Assembly (NCBI GenBank): GCA_963970005.1
Contig: CAXAMN010026362.1
Location: 69,827 to 133,826 of the forward strand
Direction: 5' to 3'
Source of the DNA: Durusdinium trenchii
Lineage: Eukaryota; Sar; Dinophyceae; Suessiales; Symbiodiniaceae
DNA: 64,000 bases
The translations under genes and the position numbers were made by a program. The stretch's first letter is position 1. Each line of letters opens with the position of its first letter. The notes beneath the pieces were generated by a model, which was given only the letters and a program-made list of their open reading frames with translations, did no database searches and had not been told where the DNA came from. Below, in pieces: positions 31,964-43,100 of the stretch.

Positions 31964-33509
31964 GAGCTCACCGAGGAATTCCTCCACCTCGCAGAGGCGA
32001 GAAGCAACCGAGTTCGTGTGGGGAGAAAGGCAATGGGATTGATGACAATCGAATTCGTAAAGCAACATAAAAGCACTAAGAACATATGTATTCCATCATC
32101 CATCCTCCCGAATCTGTTCTGGCTCGCCCAGGTGTCCCAGGATCTCCTGCGCAGCAGCTGCACTGGAGCTCCATCGCCGCCCTCCCTGTCGGCCGTGGCC
32201 GGGCCTTTGATCACCAGAGTGGCTGACCTGGAGCGGCTGGAGCAGTCACAGTCGCTGGCAGAAGGTCTAGGCGACCTGGATTCAAGGGGCTTCAGGATGA
32301 GTGTGGGTGTTCTCAAAGAATCATACAATGGTCCAAAGCCATTCTCAATGCCTATTCTCAACACGTGGACCTTCTTGGGAGACTTCTGAGGAGACTTCTG
32401 GTTGGAGGCCAGCCCCATTAGGTTCCTTTTGCTTTTTGGCTGGAGGCTGGAGGCCATCCCCATGGCTTCAGGATGGGTGTGGGTGTGGTTCTCAAGACTT
32501 CTCAGGAGACTTCTCTGGCATCGAGGAGCTCTTCCACCAAGCCATGGCCCATCCGAGGCTCCCGGAGGAGTCCACCGAGGCTCCCCCGCGTGGGTTGCGG
32601 GTGCCGCGGGCGGTGTGCGCTGCGCTTTGGAGAGCGAATGATGAGCTGCTGGGGATTTGCGGGGGTTGGACCTGGTTGGGTTGACCAATTTGGAGAAGCT
32701 TGTTCTGCACATCAAGACGCATGGGGTCTGATGCCGCTTTCCACGCTTACTGGTCTGCTGTGCTTGACCCAGCGGTGCACTGCCATCATCGGTTTTGTAA
32801 GAGGTCTACTCCCATTTCAGCAAGCATAGAGCCACTCCCCTCCAAGCCAATTAGGGCTTGTTGTTCTGCTGAGATTAGACTGTTCATGTATCAAGTGGTG
32901 AAACCCAAAACAAAAGTCCTCAATGACTCAACATGTTCAGCGCCGGTTCGTTTGACGTCTTTAGGTCGCTCTGCCAGGTGTTTCACCTTCTCCTCCGGGG
33001 CAGTGAGCTGCTCTCCCAGCAGCTTGCGCAACTCAAGGACGCGCTGCAGGCGACGAGGGCGGCGCAGTCGATTTGTGTCACTTGTGATGTGGCAAAAAGG
33101 ACGCTTGGTGAGGGATATGAGGCTCTGTGAGGGTCTGTGAGGGGTCTCTGCAGTGAAGTGGAGCGACGAAGTGGAGTTACTGCAAGTAACTGATCCCAGC
33201 TGTTAACTGAACACCAACTTCCCTATCAGGCTATGGAACGCATTGTCTTCGGAAACCACTCAGATCTACTCCAAGGATCCAGGGTAAGGGCATTGGAATA
33301 ACATGGAATAACTAGGTTTTGTGCCTTTTGATACGTGGCATTAAGTTGAGCTAACCTGCTTGGCAACTACCAACAAGATGAGATCGCAGATGGGCTTGAA
33401 ACCCTTCTGGGTCCGAACCCAACCGAATCGACCTTTCTGGCGCTTCTTCCCAGCTTGCCAGGCCAGCCTTCAACGGGCCTTGGTCCTCGAGCCAGGAGCG
33501 ATGTCGGAG
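31964..33509 (+). CDS. Unknown multi-exon gene, five phase-matched exons
   Basis: Exons are 31964-32011 (ELTEEFLHLAEARSNR), 32132-32264 (VSQDLLRSS..., ADLERLEQSQSLAE), 32506-32612 (DFSGIEELFHQAMAHP, LPEESTEAPPRGLRVPRA), 32978-33049 (VFHLLLRGSELLSQQLAQ, LKDALQ) and 33462-33509 (ASLQRALVLEPGAMSE). Reading phases agree at the four joins (0/0, 1/1, 0/0, 0/0). Donors are GT except a GC at 33050. The product is helical, leucine-rich and charged, with no membrane segment or catalytic motif that I can name. The start and end are not seen. Exons at 34035 and 34636 may be later parts of the same gene. Confidence 0.55.
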
Positions 33510-34034
33510 GTGAGAGGGGCTGCCGTAGCAAAGAAAGGGAAGAACGGTCTCAAGGTGTAACAGGAGGACACCTGGAGCAGTGGAGGACTTGAGTAGGTGA
33601 AGGACATTGGAGGGAAACGAGAGCTTCTCCTCAGCCTGGCATTCCATGTCGCCCAGTTGGCTGAACTTCGGGTATTCTGCGGTATTCCCAAATTTGAGTG
33701 GAGGAAGTAGTCTCTTTGTCGATCAAATCACTGGCGAGACAAACTCAACCCAGTTATTCACCAGGTCTTGAATGTCACTCAGTTACTGGACATCCCAGCT
33801 GCAGGTCAGGCAGGAATTTCTGCCCTTTTTTATTGCAGCAGTGGTTTCAGGCTTGGGCATCCAACTGTTGACCGTGCCCTACACCACTACAGATACCCGG
33901 TTAGAAGACCTCAACTGCGGCAAATACCAAGGACATCTGGCCTTCTGATTCCAAACTTGCGGTTCAGATGTTCTTTCCTGCCTACCCTTCTCAGCGCTTT
34001 TGCTGTGTCATTCCCAGTTGGACTTTCCGGTTAG

Positions 34035-34147
34035 GACCTGAACTGCGCGCGCAGCTTCGCCGGCTCCTGCCTCAATGGGCACTGCACCGGCTGGGCCCTG
34101 GGGTGCCTTCAACGCCGGTACGGCGGCCACATGCGCTGTGCCGGGAG
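34035..34147 (+). CDS. Candidate exon, Arg/Leu-rich
   Basis: The acceptor is GGTTAG and a GC donor is at 34148. It reads PELRAQLRRLLPQWALHRLG, then a Pro-rich stretch and HALCRE. Another open frame over the same bases is cysteine-rich (CARSFAGSCLNGHC). I prefer the first because its helix pattern matches the upstream exons. Confidence 0.4.
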
Positions 34148-34329
34148 GCGTTCGGAATGGGAGGGGGGAACTGACGAGATTTGGGTGAAGGCCAGTGCGG
34201 TCTAAAGAGGTCGACCTTGAGTGGGGCTCAAATTCATCTGGGTTCCTTTCGCCCAAATAACATCCTGAGTTGGGATACAGGTCATCAATTGAATTCCGTC
34301 CATTCTTCCTTACTACAGTGGCTAGAAGC

Positions 34330-34595
34330 GAAGCTACTAGTAACAAGGGCATGACTACTATTAGCTAGAAGCTACTAGGAGCAAAGGGCATCGCTGCTAG
34401 AAGCAGGGACGCTACTAGTAGCTCCTGACCATACTACTAGGAGCAAGAAGCCACTAAGTTGGAGGTAGTAACAAGAAGCTACTAGTAGCAAAGGGCATCG
34501 CTACTAGGAGCAAAGAACGCTAATAGGGGCTCCTGGCCTTACTACTAGGAGCAAGGACGCTACTAGGGGCTCCTAAAACCAAGTTGGAGGTAGTA
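34330..34595 (+). repeat. Long modular repeat array
   Basis: The longest copy in the window, about 265 bp. It has two runs joined by GTTGGAGGTAGTAACAAG and uses nearly every module type. Confidence 0.85.
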
Positions 34596-34635
34596 ACGTA
34601 AAACCCCGACAAACTCTCAGGACCTGGGCCACTTG

Positions 34636-34857
34636 AGCTCCACCGCTGAATCCTTCCGTGATGCCGCTGGGCGCAGCCCGCCGGGCACGCGCTCCGCTCG
34701 CGCGTGGCTGCGGCGCGTGGAGCGCGCCGGTGGACGCTTGGCACGGCAGGTGGTCTCGGCCGCTTGGTGGCAGCACGTGGCGTGGGCGGCGTCGGCGGCG
34801 TCGGCGGCGTGGCGTCGCGTTGAAGGTGGTTGTTCTGGAGTCTCCGTTGTGATTTGA
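34636..34857 (+). CDS. Candidate GC-rich exon ending in a stop
   Basis: The plus frame reads STAESFRDAAGRSPPGTRSA, then AWLRRVERAGGRLARQ, then a Trp/Ala-rich tail (SAAWWQHVAWAASAAS) to TGA at 34855-34857. GC content is far above the surroundings. A GT donor at 34750 is possible. Function unknown. Confidence 0.4.
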   Translation, partial: SSTAESFRDAAGRSPPGTRSARAWLRRVERAGGRLARQVVSAAWWQHVAWAASAASAAWRRVEGGCSGVSVVI

Positions 34858-34859
34858 AG

Positions 34860-37800
34860 AGCAAAAACACAGCCGCGCTGTATATATATACTATTATATA
34901 CTGCAAGTCGATGCCCGCTTTGAAGCAAGGATCGGATTGTGTATGATTTGTGCGAGTTGAGTCACCCGTTATGCATTTCCTTTTCACTACGTATACGTTG
35001 TCTGTAAACTTCAGTGTCGGGCCAAAGGTCTGAAGGAGCGGCTTGTATTCTTGGAAGAGCAGTGACGCGTTGGGGTGAAGAACACTGCTGACAATCTTGA
35101 CAATCTTCAGATGTTTTGGAGATCATCAAAAAACACCGTTGCTTTGTTTGGGTGAGGAAGACGCAATTGGGTCATTCAAGCAGGTCACTTCCACTTCCAC
35201 TATTAAAGCTGCAACGCAGTAAAAACAAAGGGACCTAGGTACCACATGGAATGTTTTCATCCGAAACCATGCAGGGACACCTTGCACAATAATTAGATGC
35301 AAGGACATTGAATACCAGCTTGGCCAGAAAGAGGACAGCCACCTTTCATATCGGACTACACATGATGTGTGTGGTTTCTCAACAAAACTGCTATGATGTG
35401 TGGTTCTTCACCTTTCGAAATAGTTGGGTGTTGATGGACATGCTGCACCGTTGTGCCAGTCCTTGACGGAGCGGTCGGTGACAGGGTCGCGCGGGTGCTG
35501 AGGTCTTGCCCTCTGGAATGACAGGCGAGGTTGGGTCATTGACGGTCATTGTGTGGTGGAACATCTCGAAGTGCCCCTAGTTGGGTTCGATGTGGAAGCA
35601 AAAGAAGAGCGGACATCCGAGCAATCTCATAGTGTCTGGTGTTCCGGTATGGCCATACACTTATAGAATAGGATATAATATATTGTGTTGTAGAGGATTG
35701 GTTTATACATTCGATCAGATGTTCCGCTCACGAGTTGTTGACATCGACCCACATGTTGGACGGTTCGGAGGTGAAGAGTTTTTGCGGGGTCTGTGAGACG
35801 GACACCATTTCTCCATGCTCATCTGGGCGGTTCTGCACGAATCGCTGCCCCCAAGGGCCAAGCTCTCCGCCGCGCGGTTCAGTTCGACACTGACGCACCT
35901 GAGATACACGATTGGCATGGTGGATACACTGGATTCTTGCGGGAGCCCATAGTGTTTCTTGAGGCTAGTGAAAGATTGGTCCATCAATACCGTGTGGTTG
36001 TCCAAGGCCCAGTGACTCATGGCTTCGAAAGCGCCACCTTTTGAGGCAGTCCTCCCTGCGCCAGTGCCCATGGTGCCTGGGCAACGATCAAGGGCTCACA
36101 GACACGAACGAGCAAGTTGTGCGAATTTGCGAAGCATTTGAACGCTGATTTCAATCCTTCAGGGTGTGAATTGGATCGGCAAGGAACATAAGTTGGGTCA
36201 TTTCCTCCAGTCTCCTGGTATCTCCCGGTCATTCAATCGAAACTGGTCACTCCGCCCCGGAAACCTGGGCACCGACCGAATCTGCAAGCCGAGTCACTTG
36301 CCCAAAGCCAACTGAGCGTGTGAAAATGGAGGACGTAGTACGCAGTATGTGCCAATCCTTGCGAAACACAGCCAGAAAACCACAAATGAAGCCTGCAGAG
36401 ATAAAACAACCTTTGGTATACATGGATGTATTTGGTATAGATGGATTCTGAGGGTTGAGGTGATGACGGACACCCATTGGATCACGTGCCCGCATGGGAA
36501 TTTGCCAGGCCTTAAGCCTTTAGCCATCGGTTTCCGATTTCCAAAGACCTGATAGATTTGAATGAATGGAGAATCAGATGGGGAAAAAGGTTCCACTCCA
36601 TCTCCACTCAAACCATTTCCACTCATCATATGGGCTACCAGGGCTACCATTTGAGGATCTGCTTCAGGATGTTTCCGATGCCAGATTTGAGGAAGTAATG
36701 AAAGAAGCAACTTCTCTCTTTCAGTGCCGGAGTCATACTAAGTAGTACTAAGCGCTTGAGTCTATTTGAGTCCTCTTTAGGTGCCGCAATCCTTCCTTCC
36801 TTCAGCACGACTTCTGCACCTCACGAGGTGTCCTCTACAACCCCACCAGCTGTTTGATTGAGGAGGGCCTGAAGCTCAGAACGCACAGCCACAGCGCCTA
36901 ATAGCAATGGCCTCCAACCTAATAGGCGATGGCCTCCAACCTAATAGCCACTTGAACATCGGGGAATTCGATGGACTCCGCGGGGATCGATTAGCTCGCA
37001 CAGCGGAATCGACTGACCAGGTGCCGCAGTTTGCACTTTCCTCCGAACGTTTTCTCGTGGTTTCTGATTTTCTGACCTGAAGCATCCCCAGATGGACGCT
37101 ACTAGACTACTAGGGGCTCTTGGCATCGCTACTAGGAGCAAGGATGCTACTAGGAGCGAGAAGCTACTAGGTGCTGCATTTCGACTGCTTTCATCTCGGT
37201 GGAGTATTCTGTAGGGCATGGTTTCTCAAGCACGGGCATGTGGGATGATCAAAGGAGAGTGCTTTGGTACCACGCATTTCCCCTTCAGAAGAAAGTGCAC
37301 ATCTAAGCCACGTCCCGTCTATCCAACAAGTCTTTGTATCAAAGGAAGGTGAACCACTCGGTTGTCGACTCCGTTCGTTACGGAGACCGTCTCTACTCAG
37401 GTTGGAGTTCAGTGACTGTGTTGGTGGAGGTGGAACCAGCCTGGTTCACGTCGACGGGCAGTTGCAGTTGCAGTTGCCTCCTGTGGCTCCATCCTTCGGG
37501 TTTTCTGCTCTGTTTGGAGCAAACAGGTGGATCCTAGTCAGGGATGCCCCTGCTTCAAAGTTCGCAATCAAAAACACCTATAGTCACCGAGTCACTGCGA
37601 GATTCTTTTTTCTCAAGCCTTCGTTCATGAGTGCAACCAAGTTGATCATTCAGCCTTTGGTCATCAAGGCGTATACCAAGCTCAGTGGGATTAAATTAGG
37701 ATCACCATGGAGCACCAAGCGTAACTTCTGGGCGACACTACCTCCGTGTCCTCGGTGTCCTTCTTCGATTGTTGCCTTGTTTGGAAACCACTTGCGCCTG

Positions 37801-38720
37801 TCAGCCTGTCGCCTTGTCTATCCGGCATGTTCAGGGAAGAAAGTACTGCCTATGGATTGGCAGTGGACTAAAACTAAATGGGAGCTCACTGAAACACCAA
37901 TATCCTTGCGCAGAACAACTATAGTTCAGATTTTTCCTCATACCCATCCATACCATGAGTCCCAAATAGATTAGTTTAGATACGCATGATGACTCATCCT
38001 GGTTGGAGTGACCTATGCCTATCCCATGGATCGTGCATAGACACTGTGCAGAGCAGGACTGGTATCTCTTGGTTTGAAACCACTTGTCAGCTGGGTGGCG
38101 ATCTACGAACTCAAGAGGTTTTTTGTTGGAAGGGTCATTGCCATTGGAAGTTACTGATCGTTGTATTCTTGGGCAAATCCAACGCTCACCGTCCTGAAAA
38201 GTCATCGTTGAGGTTTTGTTTGCTGGATAGCAATAATTTAGGGCGGTGTGTTTGGTTTGCGCTCGAGGATTGAAATTTTCAAGCTAGCTCATGGCCTAGG
38301 GCCTAGCAACTTTCTTGTCTTGGAATAGGTGGTACCGTAGTTGCTTTCGATTTTTTTTGTTGGTTTCTCCTTCTTATTTATATTCCGCACCATTCCATAG
38401 ATGCAAAGCCATGATCTGATTCAGCTCCCACCAATTGAAACAACTGGTGCATTCCAAGGCTTCCATGACTCCTTGGGAAAAGCACCGTGCTGGAGCGAGG
38501 CAACGTTGCTTTCGCCGCTTCAAACACGCCACTTCCGCCAGCCAGTTTTCAAGGCACCGTCCCGTGATTCGATCCAAGGAAGTTCGTGTCCCAAAAGGGC
38601 TGTTGAAACATTCCGGAATAACTCGGTGAACATCGAACACACACCACACATTCGTATGACGAGCAGACATGAGCCACAGACGTGTTTTGTTAGCTCCTTC
38701 ACATTAACCAGACGTGTCCC
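34860..38720. other. No supportable gene
   Basis: Several frames of 100-240 codons occur, for example a plus frame at 37264-37974, but none has a family motif. A short GRFGGEEFL match near 35758 is treated as chance. Modular repeat copies lie at about 36895-36955 and 37094-37172. Confidence 0.4.
37094..37172 (+). repeat. Modular repeat array
   Basis: Four forward modules (GACTACTAGGGGCTC, GGCATCG, GAGCAAGGATG, GAGCGAGAAG). Confidence 0.8.
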
Positions 38721-38722
38721 AG

Positions 38723-38908
38723 ACCGGACGTCCGAACGGGATTGCTTCGGATCCGCCCCTCGTTCACGTTCCCGCCGAACGGTGGGAACTGGGTGCGTCC
38801 AACAGGGACGACTTGGCGAGGGCCCAACCGAAGCCGCGCTACGAGACGACTGCGCCGACCGCCATGTATGCAACCGGACTCGCTGGTGGGAAGCCCTGCG
38901 TGAGGCAG
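38723..38908 (+). CDS. Candidate exon, 62 codons, unknown gene
   Basis: The acceptor is GTCCCAG and the donor GT is at 38909. It reads VHVPAERWELGASNRDDLAR, then PKPRYETTAPTAMYATG and GGKPCVRQ. Both ends are on codon boundaries and GC at third positions is high. No homology recognised. A modular repeat follows at 38925-38965. Confidence 0.45.
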
Positions 38909-38924
38909 GTGGGGGCGGGAAGGC

Positions 38925-39475
38925 CATCGCTACTAGGCTGAAGGCGATCGCTAGTAGGTTGGGCTCTTTGATTGGCAGGTCGGGAATGCTATATATATAT
39001 ATATGTATAGCTCTCTCTCTCTCTCTTTCCTGTCCCACGCTCTATCTCATACAAGGGCAGTCTGTGGTTTTTCGTTTTAGGCCTGTGACTGCAGCCTGCC
39101 TGTGCTACCATGCGAGGTATCCCACCAGCTGTCTAACAAAGAGTCAGAGTTCCTCTAGCTTTCCTACTGCACAGGGTTCATCATGCACGCTTGCACTTGG
39201 ATGAAATGCCTTTTCTCCTTGGATGAGGCCATCGCTAGGGTTGCTAGTAGGTTGGGCTGCCGTTGTCTCTTTGATTGGCTTTGCAGGTTCTTGGCTCCGA
39301 GCCCTCCTCGCCCGCCACGTCCACGTGTGCTGCGTCGAGCCGATGCAGAGTTCTCAAAGAAGGCCGATGCCGAGGGGCGGTGCCGGTGCTGCATGGTGTG
39401 GTGACTAGGAACAAGAGGACGCTACTTACGTTCGGGGCTCCTGGCCGTACTCCTAGGAGCAAGAAGCATGGTGTG
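38925..39475 (+). repeat. Three short modular repeat copies
   Basis: Copies at 38925-38965 (GGCCATCGCTACTAGG type), 39222-39250 and 39408-39472 (TACTTACGTTCGGGG variant). A TA/CT microsatellite lies between them at 38990-39030. Confidence 0.7.
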
Positions 39476-39939
39476 GTGACTTAAAGATCTGGAAAGAAGA
39501 GCCACGGGATGCCGTTGTTCCATGGGAAGAACTCACGAAGTGATGCCCTGTCTTTGTTCGTGCCTTCCATCGTTGTAATACTCTGCTGCATACAACCCTG
39601 CTTCAAAGATTTCCTTTGATGTCCTCTTTTAGGTTGACCTTTGTGGGAGCGCGGAAAGAATCCGACCGCCGAGCTTGGAAGAAATCAACCCGGCGGACAG
39701 TCTGAAACCGTTTTTCGATCCTCCCATCTGATCCATTCTGATCCGAAGGTTGAAGAGAAAAACACTGTCCAAGCATTCATGAGCAAAAGATTTTCACAGG
39801 ACACCAATCTGCGCATGCTTGTGGGATTGGATCCACAGCAATACAGCTTGACCAATGAACGATTGGAGGATCCGGGTCCTATTGGGATCCCATTGTGGAA
39901 AGAGGAACATACCAAACTCAGCAGATCATCTCAGTGTTT

Positions 39940-40018
39940 GCTCCTAGTAGCGTCCGATCGCTCCTAGTAGCGATGCCAGGAGCCCCTAGTAGCGATGCCC
40001 TTTGCTCTGTTCGTAGCG
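39940..40018 (-). repeat. Modular repeat array upstream of first MATE exon
   Basis: Reverse modules ending in CTCTGTTCGTAGCGTCC, about 25 nt before the acceptor at 40042. Confidence 0.85.
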
Positions 40019-40042
40019 TCCTCTTGTCCGCCTGGGTGGCAG

Positions 40043-40101
40043 GAGATGCTGAAGTTTGCCATTCCGGCCCTGGGCATTTCAATTGCGTCACCGTTTATGA
40101 C
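40043..40101 (+). CDS. MATE exon 1 of those seen
   Basis: It encodes EMLKFAIPALGISIASPFM plus two bases of Thr. It may extend upstream through GWQ. It is the first helix of the N-lobe. Confidence 0.8.
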
Positions 40102-43100
40102 GTGCTTCGCCGTGAATGGATCGGGTCCAACCAATGGAGGGATCGAGGGAGGGCCCCACCTGGATCGTGCTTGGATTGATGACATAACTACAGGTGAAAC
40201 GATTCCCAAGGAAGCTTCTGGTTACTAGAAAGCTTCTAGTGTGTTTCCTCAGTGCCCCAAACTGCAAATTTGGAACATCCTCTTCCAGAGGGTCTTTCTC
40301 TGTTGGAATCCCAGGGGTGACAAGTTTGAATGTTGGCCGAAGTCTTGTTCGATGGTCAGGAAGTCTGCAATTACAACAGGAGTGGCTCCGTACCCCTCAA
40401 ACATGCTTGCCTTCCAAACCCTTCTCAGTGAGAGATGTAGAAGAAGAATCAAGAAGCGTTGCAAAGACTCTAGAAGCTTCTAGGTGGAGGACATCGCTAT
40501 TTGGTTGGAGGCCATCGCTACTAGGGGGGAGGCCATCGCTACTAGTAACAATAAAGCTTTCCGGTCATCAAATCGATTTTGCATCTTTTCCTTTTTGATC
40601 GCCCAAATGAGGTGGCGTCATGGGACCAACATCACGACACAAAAACGAGATCGGCCAAATGAGGTTGCCATCCGCTTCCGCCGGGGGACCTGAGATCGGC
40701 AACGACACCGACGACCGAGGAACATTGACAACGCCTTTGTTGGCCGTTTGAGTGGCACCAAAGCTTTAGCGGCGATGAGCCCCGGAAGCGTGTTGCGTGG
40801 CAAGGTTCAGCTTGACGCTGTCTTAGGATGTCTTGGGAAAGTAGGCCAAGGTTCAGGGCAGATGGGTTGGTGAGGTGGTGTCGGCTTGGCGAGGAAGTCT
40901 CGAGGATTGTTAAATGAATTTCCCTTTGGCTGTTGAACATCTAACCCTCCCTCTTAGCAGACCATTTCTGAGGGAAAAGCTGTGTGGTCAAAGCTTGAAA
41001 CCTTTGGACCCATCGGACCCAGTTTTGAGCCACCCGGTATGTTGCACGCAGAATACGACCACGGTCCCTTAACGCAAACCTTAAAGCAATCCATAACCTG
41101 CCTGACTGAGCAGGAATGTGAATGGCTGGGCTCTTGATGTCAACTTCATTTCTGGATTCAAGGGTGCACAAATGAGCAGACACGAGGTCATGAGCGAACG
41201 AGTGCCTGTCAGCCACCGTCGTTTGCCCCTGTATCAGCCGTTCGCCAAGGTTCGCCGTTTGGTGGTCTGACCCCTGTGACCCTTTGGGCCACCCACACGG
41301 CTGTGCCAAGGTTGTCCGACTACATCCTCTATCTTTTTGTTTTCTTACCACGAGCCACTACTGGCTTAGCTGCTTGCCCTGGAAAATGGAGTGGAAGAAG
41401 TGCTTGTTGGGTATCCAGTGAAGACTTCCTTCATCAAAGCAGGTGTAGCAGCGGGAAACGTGACCAAATTGACGCGTTTCAACAGGCATAGCTCCAAAGT
41501 AATTGACCGTGTTTACAGTTTACCATCCAAACCTACTGACCTTCACTGTTGCATTTTTATGTGTGAACACGCATTCTTTTTTGTGCGAGGTTCAACTCAT
41601 TTAGAGGTGAGCAGGTGAGCTGATCTCAGAAACTGTTTAGACCAGGGAGCCAAGAAGCCAAGAAAAGACATTGTCCTCGAGAAACCTCTAGTTTCCAAGG
41701 CAAGAGTGTGGGGCGGCACGCCCGGTGTGCACCAGCTCTTCCGTTCGGGTCTGGAGTTTGCAACCGGTCACATCCTTCGTTGTCGACAAACAGACTCAAC
41801 TACTAGGGGCTCCTGGCATCGCTACTAGGAGCGATCGGACGCTACAAACGGGGCTCCTTGCCTCAACGAACAAACCGATCTCCCAGGTGGCCCGCGCCCT
41901 GCCGTGGGGCCGCCCAAAGGCACAGTGCATGTGGAGTTGAGAGGAGTCATGACGTCGTAAGAAGTCATTTCACATTGGGAGAACTCCTTCTTCCTTCAGC
42001 AGCATTTCCAACTTTTGTCAGGATTCTATGCCAACACAACCAGCTTGCATAACGCCTAGAAAAGCAGGTAATAGAAGTTCTTCAGGTGACACATGCCTTT
42101 CCTGCATCATTCGATGATTGAAGTTTGGTGGGGTAGCCTTGGTTGACAACGCGTTCCTTCTTGCAGTTTCGCCTTTCTGACGAAGACTATCAACCCACAG
42201 CTTCCGGTGGAATGGATCCAGTGCTTTCCTAGAAGGCCTACAGGCTTGGACCCTGAGAAGCACAAGAACAACATCCAGAGACATGTCTCGGACAACTCTT
42301 GCCATCGATTCTTCACAGATATCCTTCAAACGCTTCCAAACCCAAGCTGTCAGGCGGCCCAGCGCCTGGGAACCGCGTTGAGCACTGCGCTCGTGTTGGG
42401 CACAGTCCTTACCGCGGTGCAGCTTGGAGAACACGTCCGCGTCATGCGTCACGTGTATGGCCACCTAGTGATGGCCTGCAAGCTAAGAGCGATGGCCTCC
42501 AACCTAGAAGCGATGGCCTCCAACCTAAGAGCGATGGCCTCCAACCTAAGAGAACAGGTCAAGAACTTTGTTTTGGGGGGCTGATTTGTCGCTGAACACC
42601 TTTTCTCCCATTCGCCGTTCGGGCTTGTGAGGCTTTCACCTGCGAAAAAGCTCCTAGTAGCTTCTTGTTCCTAGTAGTAAGGCCAGGAGCCCCGGCTTGA
42701 TTCCCCCGGTCGGGCAACCGATGTTCCGCCACTGAACGCTCAGCAGACACAGTCTTCTCGGGGTCGAAGTCGGACTTCTGCGGCGAGATCCACTTGATCC
42801 CAGCCAGACAGGGTGGCCGTAAGCGCTTTGATCGTTCCACTGTTACCAGGGGGCGTGGGGAGGAGACGGAGAAAAAAGAACCTAAATAGACAAATAAGAT
42901 CAAATAACTTATTTTTTAAATTCTACCCTGCCATCCCCTGCTGCCCAAGTTTTTTTCTTTCCGATCCGTTTTGATTAGTTTTTAATCACTGAACAAAAAT
43001 TATGTCCTATCTTCCCACTCCGAGTCACGTTCGTTTCCTTTCTATTTCTCTATTTGCGTGATTGTATCCCCTAAATAACGTGGCCCAGCCACGTTTGTTC

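Noticed and set aside
35740..35797. GRFGGEEFL resembling a GGDEF (diguanylate cyclase) signature
   Set aside because: Only a dozen residues match, no flanking domain or splice sites support it, and a stop follows at once.
38990..39030. TA and CT run as a promoter
   Set aside because: It is a plain microsatellite, with no transcript start evidence or conserved element.
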